A program made the position numbers and the translations under genes. 64,000 nt of DNA from Deltaproteobacteria bacterium (GTDB lineage Bacteria > Desulfobacterota > Desulfobulbia > Desulfobulbales > SURF-16), in the NCBI GenBank assembly GCA_016219175.1, contig JACRCD010000062.1, positions 22,970 through 86,969 of the forward strand, in the 5' to 3' direction. Of the stretch, positions 1 to 9,276 are shown piece after piece; within the stretch, counting starts at the first letter, position 1; every line of letters starts with the position of its first letter. The notes under the pieces are model-generated. The model was not told where the DNA came from. It was given only the letters and a program-made list of their open reading frames with translations, and did no database searches.

Positions 1-1356
1 GCCGGACGCCTTGAGAAATTGCGCCTGATTGCCGCCATGGCCGAGATGGCAGGAGGTGCACTGCCCGTTTTGCACGGGTTTGTGGATGTTGGATTTGAAG
101 AATTCGCCCTCAACCTCGGTATGGCAGGAGTAGCAAACCTGATCCGAGCGGGCGGTGAGAATTTTTTCCGCGCTGGAACCGTGGGGATTGTGGCAGCTGG
201 TGCACATATTCTCGCTGTATGGCGGATGCGGGTTCTGCATTTTTTCCCCGGCCTTGCGGGTGTTGGCGTGGCAGGTGAAACACAGCTCGCCATCGCTTTT
301 ATTGACCAGCTTTTTATAGGCGGCGGCATGGGGGGCATGGCACGAAAGGCAGCCCCGGTCGCTGGCCAGCGGCGCATGGGGAAACTTGATCGTCTTGCTG
401 GTGTCCTCATGACAGGTAAAACAGAGCTGGTTGCCTGGGGAGGAAAGAAGCTTTTCCTGGTCCGAGGTGTGGGGATTGTGACAGGAAAGACACATGCCGG
501 TCTGAAAGGGTTCATGCTCGATCTTCCCGCCGCTCATCAGGGAGTCTTTGTCATGACAGGTCATGCATAATTCGCCGCCTTCCGCGGTGGTCTTGAAGGG
601 GTTGGCGTCCGCAGGGGGATTATGACAGGAAGCGCATTCAGCGGCAGCCACCGGATTATGCACGCTGCCCTTGAGAAGTTTTGCCTGCTCCGAACTGTGC
701 GGGTCATGGCAGATGGTGCAGGATTTCTTCTCCACGGGATAACCGCCATGACTCTTTTGAAAGGAGGAACCCTTGCCGTCATGACAGGAAAGACAGAGCT
801 TGTCCGGCGCCATGCCGAGCAGATTGCTCTCTGGGGAAGAATGGGCCAGGTGGCAGGCGCCGCACCCTTCCTTGGCGATAACGGCGTGCACCACCTTTTT
901 TTCGAATTTTTCCTTCTGATGGCAGGAAAAACACATTTCACTGCCTTCCGCTTTCAGCAGGTGCGATGAATCGGAGGCATGGGGATTATGGCAGGCAACA
1001 CATTTGCCCTGTCGCAGGGCCGTATGCACCCCTTCCTTCCGGTCCAGCCGCAGATCCTCTTTTTTGTGGCAGAGAAAACAGAGATCATTGCCCTCCTCCT
1101 TGAGCAGCAATTTGCCCACGATGCCGTGGGAGAGATGGCATTCCTCGCATTTTCCCTCTTTCACCACGGAGTGCACATTTTTCATGCCAAGATATTTTTT
1201 TTCGAAGTCCTTGTGACAGTCCGCGCATGCCTTGGTGGTGAATGTGCGTTTGGCCGCCTGGGCCGGTGCGGGAAAATCCAGCTGCAGCAAACCGAGGCCG
1301 GAGAATACCACCGCTATCCCAAGGAATATTTTTTTTCTTCCCGTGCTCGTTACCAT
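1..1356 (-). CDS. Large multiheme c-type cytochrome (at least 17 hemes), C-terminus outside window
   Basis: The minus-strand frame stays open from the ATG at 1356 to the window edge (452 codons), so the 3' end is missing. It has an N-terminal signal sequence ending near AQA and then 17 CXXCH heme c motifs, mostly in alternating pairs separated by about 20-30 residues, as in the doubled-CXXCH cytochrome family. A GGAG at 1365-1368 lies 8 bases upstream of the ATG at 1356, which favours that start over the ATG at 1362. It should be a periplasmic or outer-membrane-associated electron conduit. It is the last visible gene of the electron-transfer locus, just behind the parvulin gene. The plus-strand open frames here are only antisense shadows. 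Confidence 0.93.
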   Translation of the reverse strand, partial: MVTSTGRKKIFLGIAVVFSGLGLLQLDFPAPAQAAKRTFTTKACADCHKDFEKKYLGMKNVHSVVKEGKCEECHLSHGIVGKLLLKEEGNDLCFLCHKKEDLRLDRKEGVHTALRQGKCVACHNPHASDSSHLLKAEGSEMCFSCHQKEKFEKKVVHAVIAKEGCGACHLAHSSPESNLLGMAPDKLCLSCHDGKGSSFQKSHGGYPVEKKSCTICHDPHSSEQAKLLKGSVHNPVAAAECASCHNPPADANPFKTTAEGGELCMTCHDKDSLMSGGKIEHEPFQTGMCLSCHNPHTSDQEKLLSSPGNQLCFTCHEDTSKTIKFPHAPLASDRGCLSCHAPHAAAYKKLVNKSDGELCFTCHANTRKAGEKMQNPHPPYSENMCTSCHNPHGSSAEKILTARSDQVCYSCHTEVEGEFFKSNIHKPVQNGQCTSCHLGHGGNQAQFLKASG

Positions 1357-1396
1357 GATCATCACTCCATTAATGAAAAAGGTGTATCCTTTCCTG

Positions 1397-3205
1397 TCAT
1401 TTATTATTGTCGACGAGGAAAATTTCCGTTTCATAGACCTCTTTCAGCTTTTTCCCATAATCCTCAAGCGCCAGGTTTATTTTTCCGCCGTAGACCACCT
1501 TGGCCGCCTCGTTCTGCACCTCTTCGTATGGTTTTGCCTGGGGAGGGAAAGCTGATTCAACTACCAGCACATAAAAAAGATTGCCGGGGTCTTTGTAGAG
1601 AAACGTGTCGTCGGCCCTGGCATTTTCCACCATTTTCTGCAGGTCAGCCGGCAGGGCGGTGATGGCGAGCAGGCTGCCGCCGAAGTTGAGAATCCTTTTG
1701 TCATCCTCGGCCGCCAGGCCGCGGACATTGCTGGAAACCCATTTGAAATCGCTGCCGGCTTTGAGTTTTTTCAGGGCGTCCTGCCCGTTTTTTTCATCAA
1801 GGAAGGCCAGGCTTTTCATCTTGAGCATCAAGGGGGTGGAGTATTCACCAATATTCTCATTGTAATACGTACGGGCCTCCTCTTGCGAAACTTTAACGCC
1901 CGGCAGCACCACTTTGCTCATGAAGGTGTCAAAGAGCAGTTTTTCCCTGAATTTTTTAACCGCATCGAGGTATTCCTTTGACTGGTCGATGCCCAGGGTT
2001 TTCGCCTCAAGAACACCGATGATTCTAATCAGTTTATCCTGGATGATCGCATCTTTTTTGACATTGGTTTCATTGGGGGCGATGGGCTGCTCGGTGCCGT
2101 GAAAAAAGGTGGCTTCCAAATCTTTGACGATATCCGCCACCGTGATGGCCGTTGTTCCGGTGTTGGTTTTTATGGTGGCCAGGGGACGCTGGTCGCTGCG
2201 CAGCTTGGCGAAAACCTCCGACGCTTTGGCCCCGGGACTCTCCTGCATGATCTTTTCAAAATCGAGTAATTCCTCCGCCTCCTTGTCCATGGTGACATAT
2301 TTATCTTCAAGTTCCTTCAGGTATTTCGCCTGTTTTTCTCCGGCCAGCTGCTGCATGACCATCTGGGCGGCCTGGGTTCGCGCCTCCGGATCTTCATAGA
2401 GCCGCCGGTCCTCGAGCTTGAAAAGCATAAAGGCCTTATCGGTTTTGAAAATTTCGCTGACCTTGCCGATCTCCATTGTAAAAACCGCCTGGGCCACATT
2501 GGGGAGCAGATCTTTCAACTTGACATAATCTTCAGACTTGTCTCCGCCTTCCGCCTTGCCGCTTTGCACCATGGCCTGGGCCAATTGGCTGAAATCCCCG
2601 CCTGCCTGGTATTGATCGAGCAGCGCTTGCGCGTCCATCTGATTCTGAAATTTATAGGATGTCAATTTTGCTTCCAGGGCCATCTGTCTGTAGATTTCTT
2701 CAACCTTATCCGGGTCCGGCTCCAGATTCCGCAGCTGTCGGCCGATCAGCTGTGAAATCAGGGTTTTCAAGGCAAAGTCTTCCATCTGCTTCTGGGTGGC
2801 CGAGGTCTTGTCCAGGCCGATATTGACGGCTTCCTGCACTACAAGTTTGATGCCTATCATCCGGTCGAGCAGTACGGAAAATTTTGTTTTCTCCTGGGTA
2901 TCTGGTTGCTCCATGTTGCTGTGAATGGCAACCAGCTGTTCGGCGAATTCCTGCAGGGGGATCGGGTCGCCGTTGACCATGGCCACCGGGGTCTGCCCAT
3001 ATTTTTCGGAGAAAAGCGGAACCTGCTCTACTTTTCCCGAGGATGGCAGCCGCAGGGAGATGGTGATTTCCTTGACCTCTTCCACGGGGGATGGCGGTGC
3101 TGCCTCAATCGTGCTCTTTGTCCCGCCGATGGCGCCGCTCGCTGCAACAGTTGAAAAAAGGATGAAGGTGCACGCGACCGCCAGCCTGCTGAACTTTCTA
3201 TTCAT
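1397..3205 (-). CDS. Periplasmic parvulin-type peptidyl-prolyl isomerase, two parvulin-like regions
   Basis: The 602-residue protein starts with a signal peptide (about residues 1-25). A SurA/PpiC-like N-terminal segment follows, containing the typical VNGDPI start. A first parvulin-like domain lies around residues 180-270 (AQALLDQYQAGGDF, with VFTMEIGKVSEIF), and a degenerate second one spans about 450-570. Such proteins assist folding of exported proteins in the periplasm. SD GGAGG sits 6-7 bases before the ATG. The gene lies between lipoproteins and a multiheme cytochrome, so help in maturing secreted cytochromes or the barrel is a reasonable inference. Isomerase activity itself cannot be judged from sequence. 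Confidence 0.85.
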   Translation of the reverse strand: MNRKFSRLAVACTFILFSTVAASGAIGGTKSTIEAAPPSPVEEVKEITISLRLPSSGKVEQVPLFSEKYGQTPVAMVNGDPIPLQEFAEQLVAIHSNMEQPDTQEKTKFSVLLDRMIGIKLVVQEAVNIGLDKTSATQKQMEDFALKTLISQLIGRQLRNLEPDPDKVEEIYRQMALEAKLTSYKFQNQMDAQALLDQYQAGGDFSQLAQAMVQSGKAEGGDKSEDYVKLKDLLPNVAQAVFTMEIGKVSEIFKTDKAFMLFKLEDRRLYEDPEARTQAAQMVMQQLAGEKQAKYLKELEDKYVTMDKEAEELLDFEKIMQESPGAKASEVFAKLRSDQRPLATIKTNTGTTAITVADIVKDLEATFFHGTEQPIAPNETNVKKDAIIQDKLIRIIGVLEAKTLGIDQSKEYLDAVKKFREKLLFDTFMSKVVLPGVKVSQEEARTYYNENIGEYSTPLMLKMKSLAFLDEKNGQDALKKLKAGSDFKWVSSNVRGLAAEDDKRILNFGGSLLAITALPADLQKMVENARADDTFLYKDPGNLFYVLVVESAFPPQAKPYEEVQNEAAKVVYGGKINLALEDYGKKLKEVYETEIFLVDNNK

Positions 3206-3261
3206 TAAATGCCTCCGCTTGTTTTACTAATTTTGTCTGTTGGTACCCGACCTGCCATTCC

Positions 3262-4725
3262 CTATTCTTCCAGCATGTCGACCACCGCCTTTGACATCCT
3301 GGTGGTCAGCCCATGGGCGGAAGGAACACTGCCCGCGTCAAAAAAGTAAACCCCGTCATTGCCGGCGGCATAGCTGCGGGAGGTCCAGATGACTTCCCTT
3401 TTTGGGCCGTCAAAGGCCTGTACGGAAAAATCAACCTTGCTCATGCCCTGCACTCCCTGGTAGTCGAAAACCTTGCCGGACAGCACAAGGTCGGCCCCCA
3501 GTATGTTTTTATCCGCCAGGATGTCCGAGGAAGCGAGCGACGGACCGGCTTCCATGATCATCCGGTACTGCAGCAGGGTCTCTCGCACCAGCCCCGGCTC
3601 AACAACCCGCAGATTTTCATAGCGGCTCAGCTGTTTGACAAAGTGCAGGGCGACAACCTCTCCGGCATATTTCCTGGCCTCCACGTTTAAAAAGGGCACC
3701 ACGGCCACAGTATAGCGGCCTGCCGGGTCAAAGTCCGGGGACCTGTAGGTGAAATGGGGGCGATGCTGGCGTTTTATCCCGGCCCCGAAAAAATCCGCTG
3801 TTTTGTTGCCGCTGTTGACCATGCTCATTTCCTGCCGGTCTCCGGCCAAACGACAGGTTGGATAGCCTCCCTGCAGATAGAGGTGAAAGGAGCCGGCCAG
3901 GCTGTCCACCCCTTTACCCAGCAGCTCGTCCGCGTTTTTTATTTTGCCCAGCCCGAGCAGGCCGGGTCTATCATCGCCGGTGAGACCGACACTGTCAATC
4001 CAGAGGATCTCCGGCCACTCTCCGGCCAGGTCCACCCTGGTAATCAGGGAAACCTTGGGAGGACCGCTATCCTGCCATGTTTCCAGCGAGGTGATAAAAA
4101 TGCCGTCCACCCCCGCGTCATCATGAAGTTTTTTGCCGATGTCGGCGCTCACCCCGCCGGTGTAGCGCACCCTGTTTTTTTCCATGAAGGCCTCAAGCGT
4201 TTCCTGGTCCAGAACCTGGAAGCCCTTCGCCGTCAGGGCATCCAGCAGTGCCTGATGAATTTCTTTGAGCGGAGCTTTGGCCGCGCTGATATTGTCCACC
4301 GGCAGCACGGCATAGAGAGAAGAGGAGCCAACCGGCGGCTCAAACCGGTATTCGTCTGACCAGCCGCTGTCCACAACAGCGCCGGTTTCATCCGTTGCCG
4401 TGGCCTTGAGCCGGTAGAGGCCCGGCTCCTTGGCTGACCACTCCCAGCTTGATTCCTCGCCTCGGTGTTCAATGGTGGCAATCCCCGCTTTCGACGATTG
4501 CAGGGTAAAGGTCAGCTGGCCGCTGCCCCCGCTGGTCTTGAAGCTGCAACGCAGGGCGCCGAGCCGCGCCTTCGGCGGTCCTTGCCAGGCAACATCCATC
4601 CCCTTCATGGTGAGCGGCTCCGTTTTTTCCTGCTCAAGCTGGGCGCAGCCGGTCAGCAACAAAAGGGCCAGCAACAGGAGGCAAATCCTGTTATTTGAAA
4701 AGTTTATCAAGAAGATCATTGACAA
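3262..4725 (-). CDS. Lipoprotein with two CsgG/GNA1162-like halves
   Basis: The 487-residue protein has a signal peptide ending in lipobox LLTGC, so it should be lipid-anchored. Two regions carry the beta-alpha pattern of the GNA1162/CsgG/TolB-N-like fold: about residues 130-270 (starting YAVLPVDN) and 340-460 (starting VAVVPFLN). The region between lipobox and the first domain looks like an immunoglobulin-like insert (about residues 40-125). The start overlaps the 3' end of the upstream lipoprotein gene by 35 bp, indicating translational coupling; a second ATG at 4719 is possible. Function is unknown. Its place between barrel and cytochrome genes suggests an outer-membrane assembly or anchoring role. 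Confidence 0.75.
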   Translation of the reverse strand: MSMIFLINFSNNRICLLLLALLLLTGCAQLEQEKTEPLTMKGMDVAWQGPPKARLGALRCSFKTSGGSGQLTFTLQSSKAGIATIEHRGEESSWEWSAKEPGLYRLKATATDETGAVVDSGWSDEYRFEPPVGSSSLYAVLPVDNISAAKAPLKEIHQALLDALTAKGFQVLDQETLEAFMEKNRVRYTGGVSADIGKKLHDDAGVDGIFITSLETWQDSGPPKVSLITRVDLAGEWPEILWIDSVGLTGDDRPGLLGLGKIKNADELLGKGVDSLAGSFHLYLQGGYPTCRLAGDRQEMSMVNSGNKTADFFGAGIKRQHRPHFTYRSPDFDPAGRYTVAVVPFLNVEARKYAGEVVALHFVKQLSRYENLRVVEPGLVRETLLQYRMIMEAGPSLASSDILADKNILGADLVLSGKVFDYQGVQGMSKVDFSVQAFDGPKREVIWTSRSYAAGNDGVYFFDAGSVPSAHGLTTRMSKAVVDMLEE

Positions 4726-5275
4726 CCTGCTCCGTGACCTTGTTCATGGGCTGGCCGCCGCCGCCTAAAAGACGATCGCCTACACTTATGCCGCCCCGGG
4801 TGGATGAGGCGGACCAGATGACGGTTCCTGTTTCGGTTTCCATCATCTGCAGGCTCAGGGAGACCAGATTGGCCTCGGCTGAACCGGAACGGACCGTGCC
4901 ATATTCCCTGAGCGTTCCGGTAATGACGGCCTGTACCTCCAGAATTTTGCTGATGGACTTGATTTCATCCACCATGGGTGTCGACGGGGTACGGAGTCCG
5001 GCCCTGCTGATCCCCCTGTTCACCTCGCCCGAGGGCAAGACGTAAAAGGCCTCGCTGGCCAGCAGCATGCCCATGAAGGAGTCCCGCACCCTTTCCGCCG
5101 CCTGGTCATCGCTGGTGAGATTCTGGAAAGGAAGCACGGCGACGGATTTTATGGCGCTGAAATCCATGGTCGTATTGGTATAATCATTCTGGGGTGTCGA
5201 CATCGCGCAGCCGGTCAGCACAAGGATCAACAGGCAGCTGGTCCAGTAGCCAAGAAATTTTATTGTTCGTTTCAT
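4691..5275 (-). CDS. GNA1162-like outer-membrane lipoprotein
   Basis: The 194-residue protein has a signal peptide and lipobox LVLTGC. The mature part begins a domain with the pattern KSVAVLPFQNLT, followed by a conserved VQAVITGTLREYG strand and a final amphipathic helix. This is the arrangement of the GNA1162/DUF799-type and CsgG-related lipoproteins, which often sit in envelope assembly operons. It is the first of a lipoprotein pair; the next gene overlaps its end. A promoter could lie in the 180 bp that separate it from the barrel gene, but that gap is mostly occupied by a dispersed repeat. Confidence 0.72.
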   Translation of the reverse strand: MKRTIKFLGYWTSCLLILVLTGCAMSTPQNDYTNTTMDFSAIKSVAVLPFQNLTSDDQAAERVRDSFMGMLLASEAFYVLPSGEVNRGISRAGLRTPSTPMVDEIKSISKILEVQAVITGTLREYGTVRSGSAEANLVSLSLQMMETETGTVIWSASSTRGGISVGDRLLGGGGQPMNKVTEQVVNDLLDKLFK

Positions 5276-5322
5276 GTCATTTCCTTTTCCCTGAAAGTCT
5301 TGCGGTTACAGCGGATTTAACA

Positions 5323-5455
5323 GAGGCTCTTGCAAAATGAACTTGTGTGTCATTCCGAACGCAGTGAGGAATCTTTAATTGCTAGATTTTATTAGATTTC
5401 TCCCTTCGGTCGAAATGACAGGAACCACTCCTTTGCTTATTTTGCAAGAGCCTCA
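5323..5455 (-). repeat. 133-bp MITE-like palindromic repeat, copy 1
   Basis: The unit is bounded by a 16-bp terminal inverted repeat, GAGGCTCTTGCAAAAT and its complement. Internal blocks read like ATTCCGAACG..GAGGAATC and TTTCTCCCTTCGGTCG. Two more copies of exactly 133 bp occur at 19833-19965 and 59943-60075; this copy is in the opposite orientation to both. It codes for nothing and lies 4 bp behind the stop codon of the barrel gene. Confidence 0.88.
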
Positions 5456-5459
5456 ACAA

Positions 5460-7610
5460 TTAATAATAAACGCGCAGCCCCACGATAATAATTTCAAATT
5501 CGTTTTCTTCCCGTATATCCTCAAATTGACCCACCGAGTACTCCAGGGTCAGCAGGGAATTCCTGGTGATCCGCCACTTGAGGGCGGGGGAGACACTCGT
5601 GGTCTTTTCGCCGTCCGTGTCCTGGGAATCACCGCAGGAAAGCGAGAACTGCATGGTGCCATCCTGGAAGGGGGACCAGCTGACCCCGTACATCTGCCTG
5701 GTGTATGAGTCACTGGTGGCCCCCTCCTCATCCGTGAAGGTGAGATCCGCGGACAGACTGAGGGTGGGGAATGGCACCCAGGATATCAGCATGCCTCCCG
5801 TCTGTTCATGAAAATCCGGCTCATCCGTTTGGGTGGCCCGGGAAATCTCATAGTCAAGCGTGACGTTCATCCAGCGGTTCGGGGTGATGGTGGTGCCCAG
5901 CCGAGTAAAGATATTGGTGGCTTCCCCCCCTTCCTCCGGGGATTGCCAGCTGTAGCCGTTATCAAGATTCATGCTCCAGCCCTCGTAAAGATCCAGATTG
6001 TTCCTGAGCAGCACGGAGTTGACGGAGCTCTTCCCCTCTTCCTCATCGTCATTGTTGCCATAGCTGTACGTCAGTGTCTGGTTGAATGTCTCCAGGTAGC
6101 GCCCGGCCAGGGAAACGGAATAGGTGTGGCTGATACTGTCGGACCCTTGAGTCTCCGTTAGTTCCGAACGGGCCACCCGCATGTTGCCGGAAAAGATTTT
6201 ATTGAAGATATGGCGGAGATTGGCCCCGGAGTTGAGCCAGGTTCTCTTGTCGTCAAAGGGCTTTGATTCCTCCTGCCGGTAATGCATGTCATAGCCCGAG
6301 GTCGTTTTGTCGGACATCTTCCAGTTGACGGCGAGATCACTGTTCCAGTTTTTTGTCGAGAATTCAGAGGTGTCCACCGGCAGGGTTCTTTTCGGCAGGA
6401 GGTCGCTCAAGCGGATCTCCTGATTTGTTAAAGTGCGTTGCTGCGTGGTGACAATCTTCAGGTAACGGGCATTGGCTGCCTCAAAAGAAATTTTAAAACC
6501 GTTGCTAGCAAATTCATCATCACCGAAACTAGTTTTTAGAACAGTCCGTCTGCGCCAAACCTCCTGATCATCGCTCTCGTAAACGGACCAGACAAAAAAG
6601 GAGGCAATGTCCGCTACATCAGGATCTCCAGGATCATCTCCCGGATTGACAACCACATAAACCGTATCCACTTCCGTGTCCGTACCAAAATCTAGGCCGA
6701 AGCTGATCTGAGTGGGAGTAGTACTCAGCAAATTGACGTCGGCAAGGGGATGCTCAAATTCACCTGCGTTATTTGACATGGCCGGGTTGCGGTCGTTCGG
6801 GTTAGAAAAAGTTGTGCCCAGGTCCGCCGAGGGCACCAGCCGCTCCCTCTCTCCGAAAAATTCCACCTTGTCCTCTTTATACCTGGTGCCGGCGCTGACC
6901 GAGACCTTGCCGTCGTGATAGAGATGGTTGTAACGGATGGAGCCGTTATCCGACGCGCTCTGGGTTTCAGAAACCGTCGGCACTTCCTGTGCGGCATCCA
7001 GATTGGTATGGGTGTAGTCAAAGGTGAAATCCTTATACAGATATTTGCTTTGCAGTTCCAGATTGTCGGTGGTTGACTCCGTGGTCAGGGGGGCGTCATG
7101 GACCAGGTTGCGATTGTAGGTTACCGTCACCCTCGGCAGTTCAACCGGTTTCCAGTCCAGTCTGCCGCTGTATTCATCGCTATATCTTCTGGTGGTTTCC
7201 ATGAACGATTCGCTCTCTTTGAGTTCCGTGCGCCGGTATCCCGTGCCCGCCTGCAGAATTGGGGTTATGAGCTGCAGTTCGCCATAGGGCCGGATGTTGC
7301 GGTCGTCGCTTTCCGTTTTCAATCCGTCGGTCTCGGTGTCCGTGCTGTCCAGATCAAACAAGCCTCCGCCGTTAAAGACGATGGTCGGGCTCAACTCCTT
7401 GCTGACATCCAGACTGTAAAGCTGCGAAAACAAAGAATAATCGATTTCCGTTTTCTCGCCGGTGTCCTTGTTCTTCGTGCTGTTGCCGGCCGTCGTGTAT
7501 TCCAGGTCCGTCAGAAAGCGCAGGCTGTCCGCCAGCAGAGGTCCGGGCATCAGGACCAGCAACAGCAGGACGGCGGGCAGCGATACGGACCGGAACGATG
7601 TTTTTCTCAT
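5460..7610 (-). CDS. Outer-membrane beta-barrel protein with an inserted discoidin-like domain; candidate electron-conduit porin
   Basis: The 716-residue protein has a signal peptide (about 1-27) and then dense alternating strands rich in Y, T, S and N with acidic turns, ending in VGLRVYY; this is typical of a transmembrane barrel. About residues 270-405 break this pattern: SVYESDDQEVWRRR and NARYLKIVTTQQ resemble F5/8 type C (discoidin) jelly-roll folds, so a soluble domain seems inserted in a surface loop or between two barrel parts. The setting among secreted cytochromes suggests the porin partner of a porin-cytochrome conduit or an exporter for the nanowire subunits. No heme motif is present. 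Family identity beyond barrel is uncertain. Confidence 0.75.
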   Translation of the reverse strand: MRKTSFRSVSLPAVLLLLVLMPGPLLADSLRFLTDLEYTTAGNSTKNKDTGEKTEIDYSLFSQLYSLDVSKELSPTIVFNGGGLFDLDSTDTETDGLKTESDDRNIRPYGELQLITPILQAGTGYRRTELKESESFMETTRRYSDEYSGRLDWKPVELPRVTVTYNRNLVHDAPLTTESTTDNLELQSKYLYKDFTFDYTHTNLDAAQEVPTVSETQSASDNGSIRYNHLYHDGKVSVSAGTRYKEDKVEFFGERERLVPSADLGTTFSNPNDRNPAMSNNAGEFEHPLADVNLLSTTPTQISFGLDFGTDTEVDTVYVVVNPGDDPGDPDVADIASFFVWSVYESDDQEVWRRRTVLKTSFGDDEFASNGFKISFEAANARYLKIVTTQQRTLTNQEIRLSDLLPKRTLPVDTSEFSTKNWNSDLAVNWKMSDKTTSGYDMHYRQEESKPFDDKRTWLNSGANLRHIFNKIFSGNMRVARSELTETQGSDSISHTYSVSLAGRYLETFNQTLTYSYGNNDDEEEGKSSVNSVLLRNNLDLYEGWSMNLDNGYSWQSPEEGGEATNIFTRLGTTITPNRWMNVTLDYEISRATQTDEPDFHEQTGGMLISWVPFPTLSLSADLTFTDEEGATSDSYTRQMYGVSWSPFQDGTMQFSLSCGDSQDTDGEKTTSVSPALKWRITRNSLLTLEYSVGQFEDIREENEFEIIIVGLRVYY

Positions 7611-7621
7611 ACCCTATCTTT

Positions 7622-7793
7622 GATGAACTCGTAAAAGTATCCGGATGGCTAAGCACAAAAGTTCAATATACAAGGCGCGGTGGTGTCGCGAAAGCGGAGG
7701 CGTACATGGGGTACGCCGAGTATTTCGCGATCCAAGAGTTTATACCCCCTTGCGGGGTACAACGCAGTAGATTGAACTTTTTGCGACGCCATC
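7622..7793 (+). repeat. Dispersed palindromic repeat, second family, copy 1
   Basis: It runs from GATGAACTCGTAAAAG to GACGCCATC and contains inner inverted arms AAAAGTTCAAT / ATTGAACTTTT around a GC-rich core with its own hairpins. Related copies lie at 34563-34743 (reverse orientation) and 54677-54833. The right end reaches the stop codon of the beta-propeller gene, so it has inserted at, or now supplies, that gene's 3' end. Confidence 0.78.
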
Positions 7794-9276
7794 ATCTTTC
7801 ACCCATTACGGCCACGGCATGACTGTCTTTTTCCAGCTCCAGGCTGGCCAGGGGCTGTTTGCTGACCAGATCGATTTTCTGCAGCCTGTTGCTGTGCGGC
7901 AACACGGCAAAAAAAGCATTTTCCTCATTGTCAATGGTCAGATGCCGCACCGTCCCCTCCAGGGTAAATGAGTCGATGAGCATCAGGGCCGATCGCGGGT
8001 CGACAACGGCTATCGCTCCATCTTGCATGCCGATATAGAGCAGGCCGGTTTTCTTGTCCGCCTTGATGGAGACCGCGCCCTGGCCGATAAAGATTTTGCT
8101 GGTCACGGCAAGTGTGGCGGCATCGACCACCAGCAGATTGGCGGAAAAGTCGGAGATGAGATAGAGAATGGCGCCGTTTACGTTGGTCGTCCCCTTGACC
8201 GGGAATTCCTCTACTTCTTTCGAGGCTGTTACCTTGAGACCGGCCAGGTCCAGGACCGAGATGGCGCCGGATGTTCCCTGCAGCACATAGGCTCTTCCTT
8301 CATCCGGTCCCATGAACACCCCGGTTGGTGTGGCGGAGAGCCGGATCTTGCCTTTTTCAAAAAGCGAGTCCGTATCGATGATGCTGGCGGAATTGCTGCC
8401 CTGATTGATGGCGACCAGGGTGTTGCCCGAGGGGGAGAGGACCACTTCGCAGGGTTCATCTCCGAATTGCAGCCGCACCTTGCCCAGGATGACGCCATTG
8501 CTGACCTCGACAACAGCAATGGCGTTCTCCCGGGCCAGGGCCACATAGAGCCAGCCTTTCCTCTGGTCAAGGGCCAGCCCTTTCGGCATGGCGCCGATGT
8601 GCAGGGAGCCGGTTATCCGCGCCGTGCGTTTGTTGAAAATGGTCAGAGAGTCCGAGCCGCTGTTGCTGGCAAAACCCTTCAGGCTGGGCAACAGCCGCTC
8701 CGGCTCCCACAGGGAAAATTTCGGGGTAAAAAGCACCCCGTCGGTTACCAGCCTTTCCGGGGCCAGGGAGAGAAAAAGCGTTTCCGCTTTATCTTTCATA
8801 ATGGTGAATTGATAGTCAATCCGCAGCGGTTCCTCCGGGGCCAGCAGGTTGATTTCCCCTTCCTCGCCCAGCAGGGTGGCCTCGGCGACCTGCAGGACAA
8901 AACCCTGATAGACCCCTGGCGGCAGAGCGGCAGTGGCCAGTTTTTTCTGCATTTCCAGCAGGTCACCGCCGGCTATGCGATCAATGGCCAAGGCCAGAGG
9001 GATCTCACTGCCGTCCTCCCGCAGGGCGGCAAGGGCGGTAATGGAAAAATGCAGCGGGTGGGCTTCATGGGGCAGGGGCTGCAGGTAGAGGCCAAATGAA
9101 CCTGTTACGGCCGGGGGCGGTTGCACCAGGGTGGATTGTACCGCGCAACCACAGGTTATCAGCATGACGAGTCCGGCCAGCAGCAGGGTGGTCACTCTTC
9201 GCCCAAAAGGGATATTTGGCCCCGGCGATTGCCATTTGCTGTTTTCAGATGGATAGCCCATTCTCTTCACCCTCAT
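7792..9276 (-). CDS. Beta-propeller (YVTN/YncE-like) envelope protein, probable lipoprotein
   Basis: The chosen ATG at 9276 forms an ATGA overlap with the stop codon of the upstream cytochrome gene, a classic sign of translational coupling; ATGs at 9297 and 9261 are alternatives. A hydrophobic export signal is followed by TCGCAVQ, a poor but plausible lipid-attachment site. Residues about 50-200 form an all-beta domain. The C-terminal 270 residues repeat blades with motifs such as GWLYVALARENAIAVVEV and ISVLDLAG, as in YVTN-type propellers. No enzyme motif is visible. Coupling to the nanowire-type cytochrome suggests a structural or assembly partner in the envelope. Confidence 0.78.
   Translation of the reverse strand: MRVKRMGYPSENSKWQSPGPNIPFGRRVTTLLLAGLVMLITCGCAVQSTLVQPPPAVTGSFGLYLQPLPHEAHPLHFSITALAALREDGSEIPLALAIDRIAGGDLLEMQKKLATAALPPGVYQGFVLQVAEATLLGEEGEINLLAPEEPLRIDYQFTIMKDKAETLFLSLAPERLVTDGVLFTPKFSLWEPERLLPSLKGFASNSGSDSLTIFNKRTARITGSLHIGAMPKGLALDQRKGWLYVALARENAIAVVEVSNGVILGKVRLQFGDEPCEVVLSPSGNTLVAINQGSNSASIIDTDSLFEKGKIRLSATPTGVFMGPDEGRAYVLQGTSGAISVLDLAGLKVTASKEVEEFPVKGTTNVNGAILYLISDFSANLLVVDAATLAVTSKIFIGQGAVSIKADKKTGLLYIGMQDGAIAVVDPRSALMLIDSFTLEGTVRHLTIDNEENAFFAVLPHSNRLQKIDLVSKQPLASLELEKDSHAVAVMGER

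Noticed and set aside
19..1662. Several long plus-strand open frames with hydrophobic or Cys-poor products
   Set aside because: They are antisense to the cytochrome and parvulin genes; the minus-strand frame carries 17 CXXCH motifs and a signal peptide.
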